From the NCBI GenBank assembly GCA_029378245.1, contig JARKIF010000046.1:1-64000 (forward strand): DNA of 64,000 nt. The letters are read 5' to 3'. This DNA comes from Roridomyces roridus (lineage: Eukaryota > Basidiomycota > Agaricomycetes > Agaricales > Mycenaceae). This document shows positions 63,967 through 64,000 of this stretch, one piece after another (within the stretch, counting starts at the first letter, position 1; each line of letters opens with the position of its first letter). The notes under the pieces are model-generated. The model was not told where the DNA came from, searched no databases, and saw only the letters and a program-made list of their open reading frames with translations. The position numbers were made by a program, and so were the translations under genes.

Positions 63967-64000
63967 CCCTTGATCCGAATTGAGAGTATCTGACCCTCTT

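Overview
The window looks like a piece of an Agaricomycete (mushroom-type basidiomycete) genome. Genes are cut by many 45-60 bp introns with GTRNGT...YAG ends, and the protein families (KDZ transposase, TET/JBP dioxygenase, MYND finger, F-box-like and HECT-like proteins, MCT-type MFS carrier) are those expanded in mushrooms. There are no bacterial-style operons. I cannot name the species.

Layout. 0-4.2 kb: a divergent HECT-like ubiquitin-ligase gene (5' end outside the window) and an unrecognised gene. 4.2-9.9 kb: a perfect 118 bp tandem duplication, a damaged F-box-like gene, a 151 bp minisatellite and a small acidic gene. 9.9-28.7 kb: the most notable region. A TET/JBP 2-oxoglutarate/Fe(II) dioxygenase gene (16.3-18.2 kb, minus) sits with three other minus-strand genes (one ending in a histone-H1-like tail) beside a plus-strand KDZ transposase (19.3-22.5 kb) that carries two C-run frameshifts. 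A further large acidic/HMG-like gene (24.5-28.7 kb, minus) has one in-frame stop. The island is littered with palindromic tandem repeats and tRNA-derived repeats. TET genes travelling with KDZ elements are known from mushrooms; the gene set and its decay here are what deserve attention.

29.1-32.3 kb is a 3.25 kb element with about 530 bp terminal inverted repeats and no intact gene. 32.3-38.4 kb is gene-poor and repeat-rich (hairpin MITE, probable solo LTR). 38.4-53.5 kb holds two intronless, secreted FAD-dependent oxidoreductase paralogues (38.4 and 50.7 kb), a MYND-finger gene and an MCT-like MFS transporter. Between them lies a diverged tandem duplication in which one copy is split by a 0.83 kb element (TIRs, TA target duplication, two divergent tRNA-like modules and a CCTAA repeat). 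53.5-64 kb carries a TIR-flanked element, a small spliced gene, a duplicated gene of which one copy is frameshifted, a 31-G tract, many relics of a tRNA-B-box-like motif, and a broken gene running off the right edge.

How it fits together: a few ordinary host genes (MYND, MFS, FAD oxidoreductases) lie in a matrix of transposable elements. The TET dioxygenase, the H1-like protein and the KDZ transposase together suggest a mobile element that may carry its own DNA-modification or chromatin functions. This is inference, because the element's termini were not identified.
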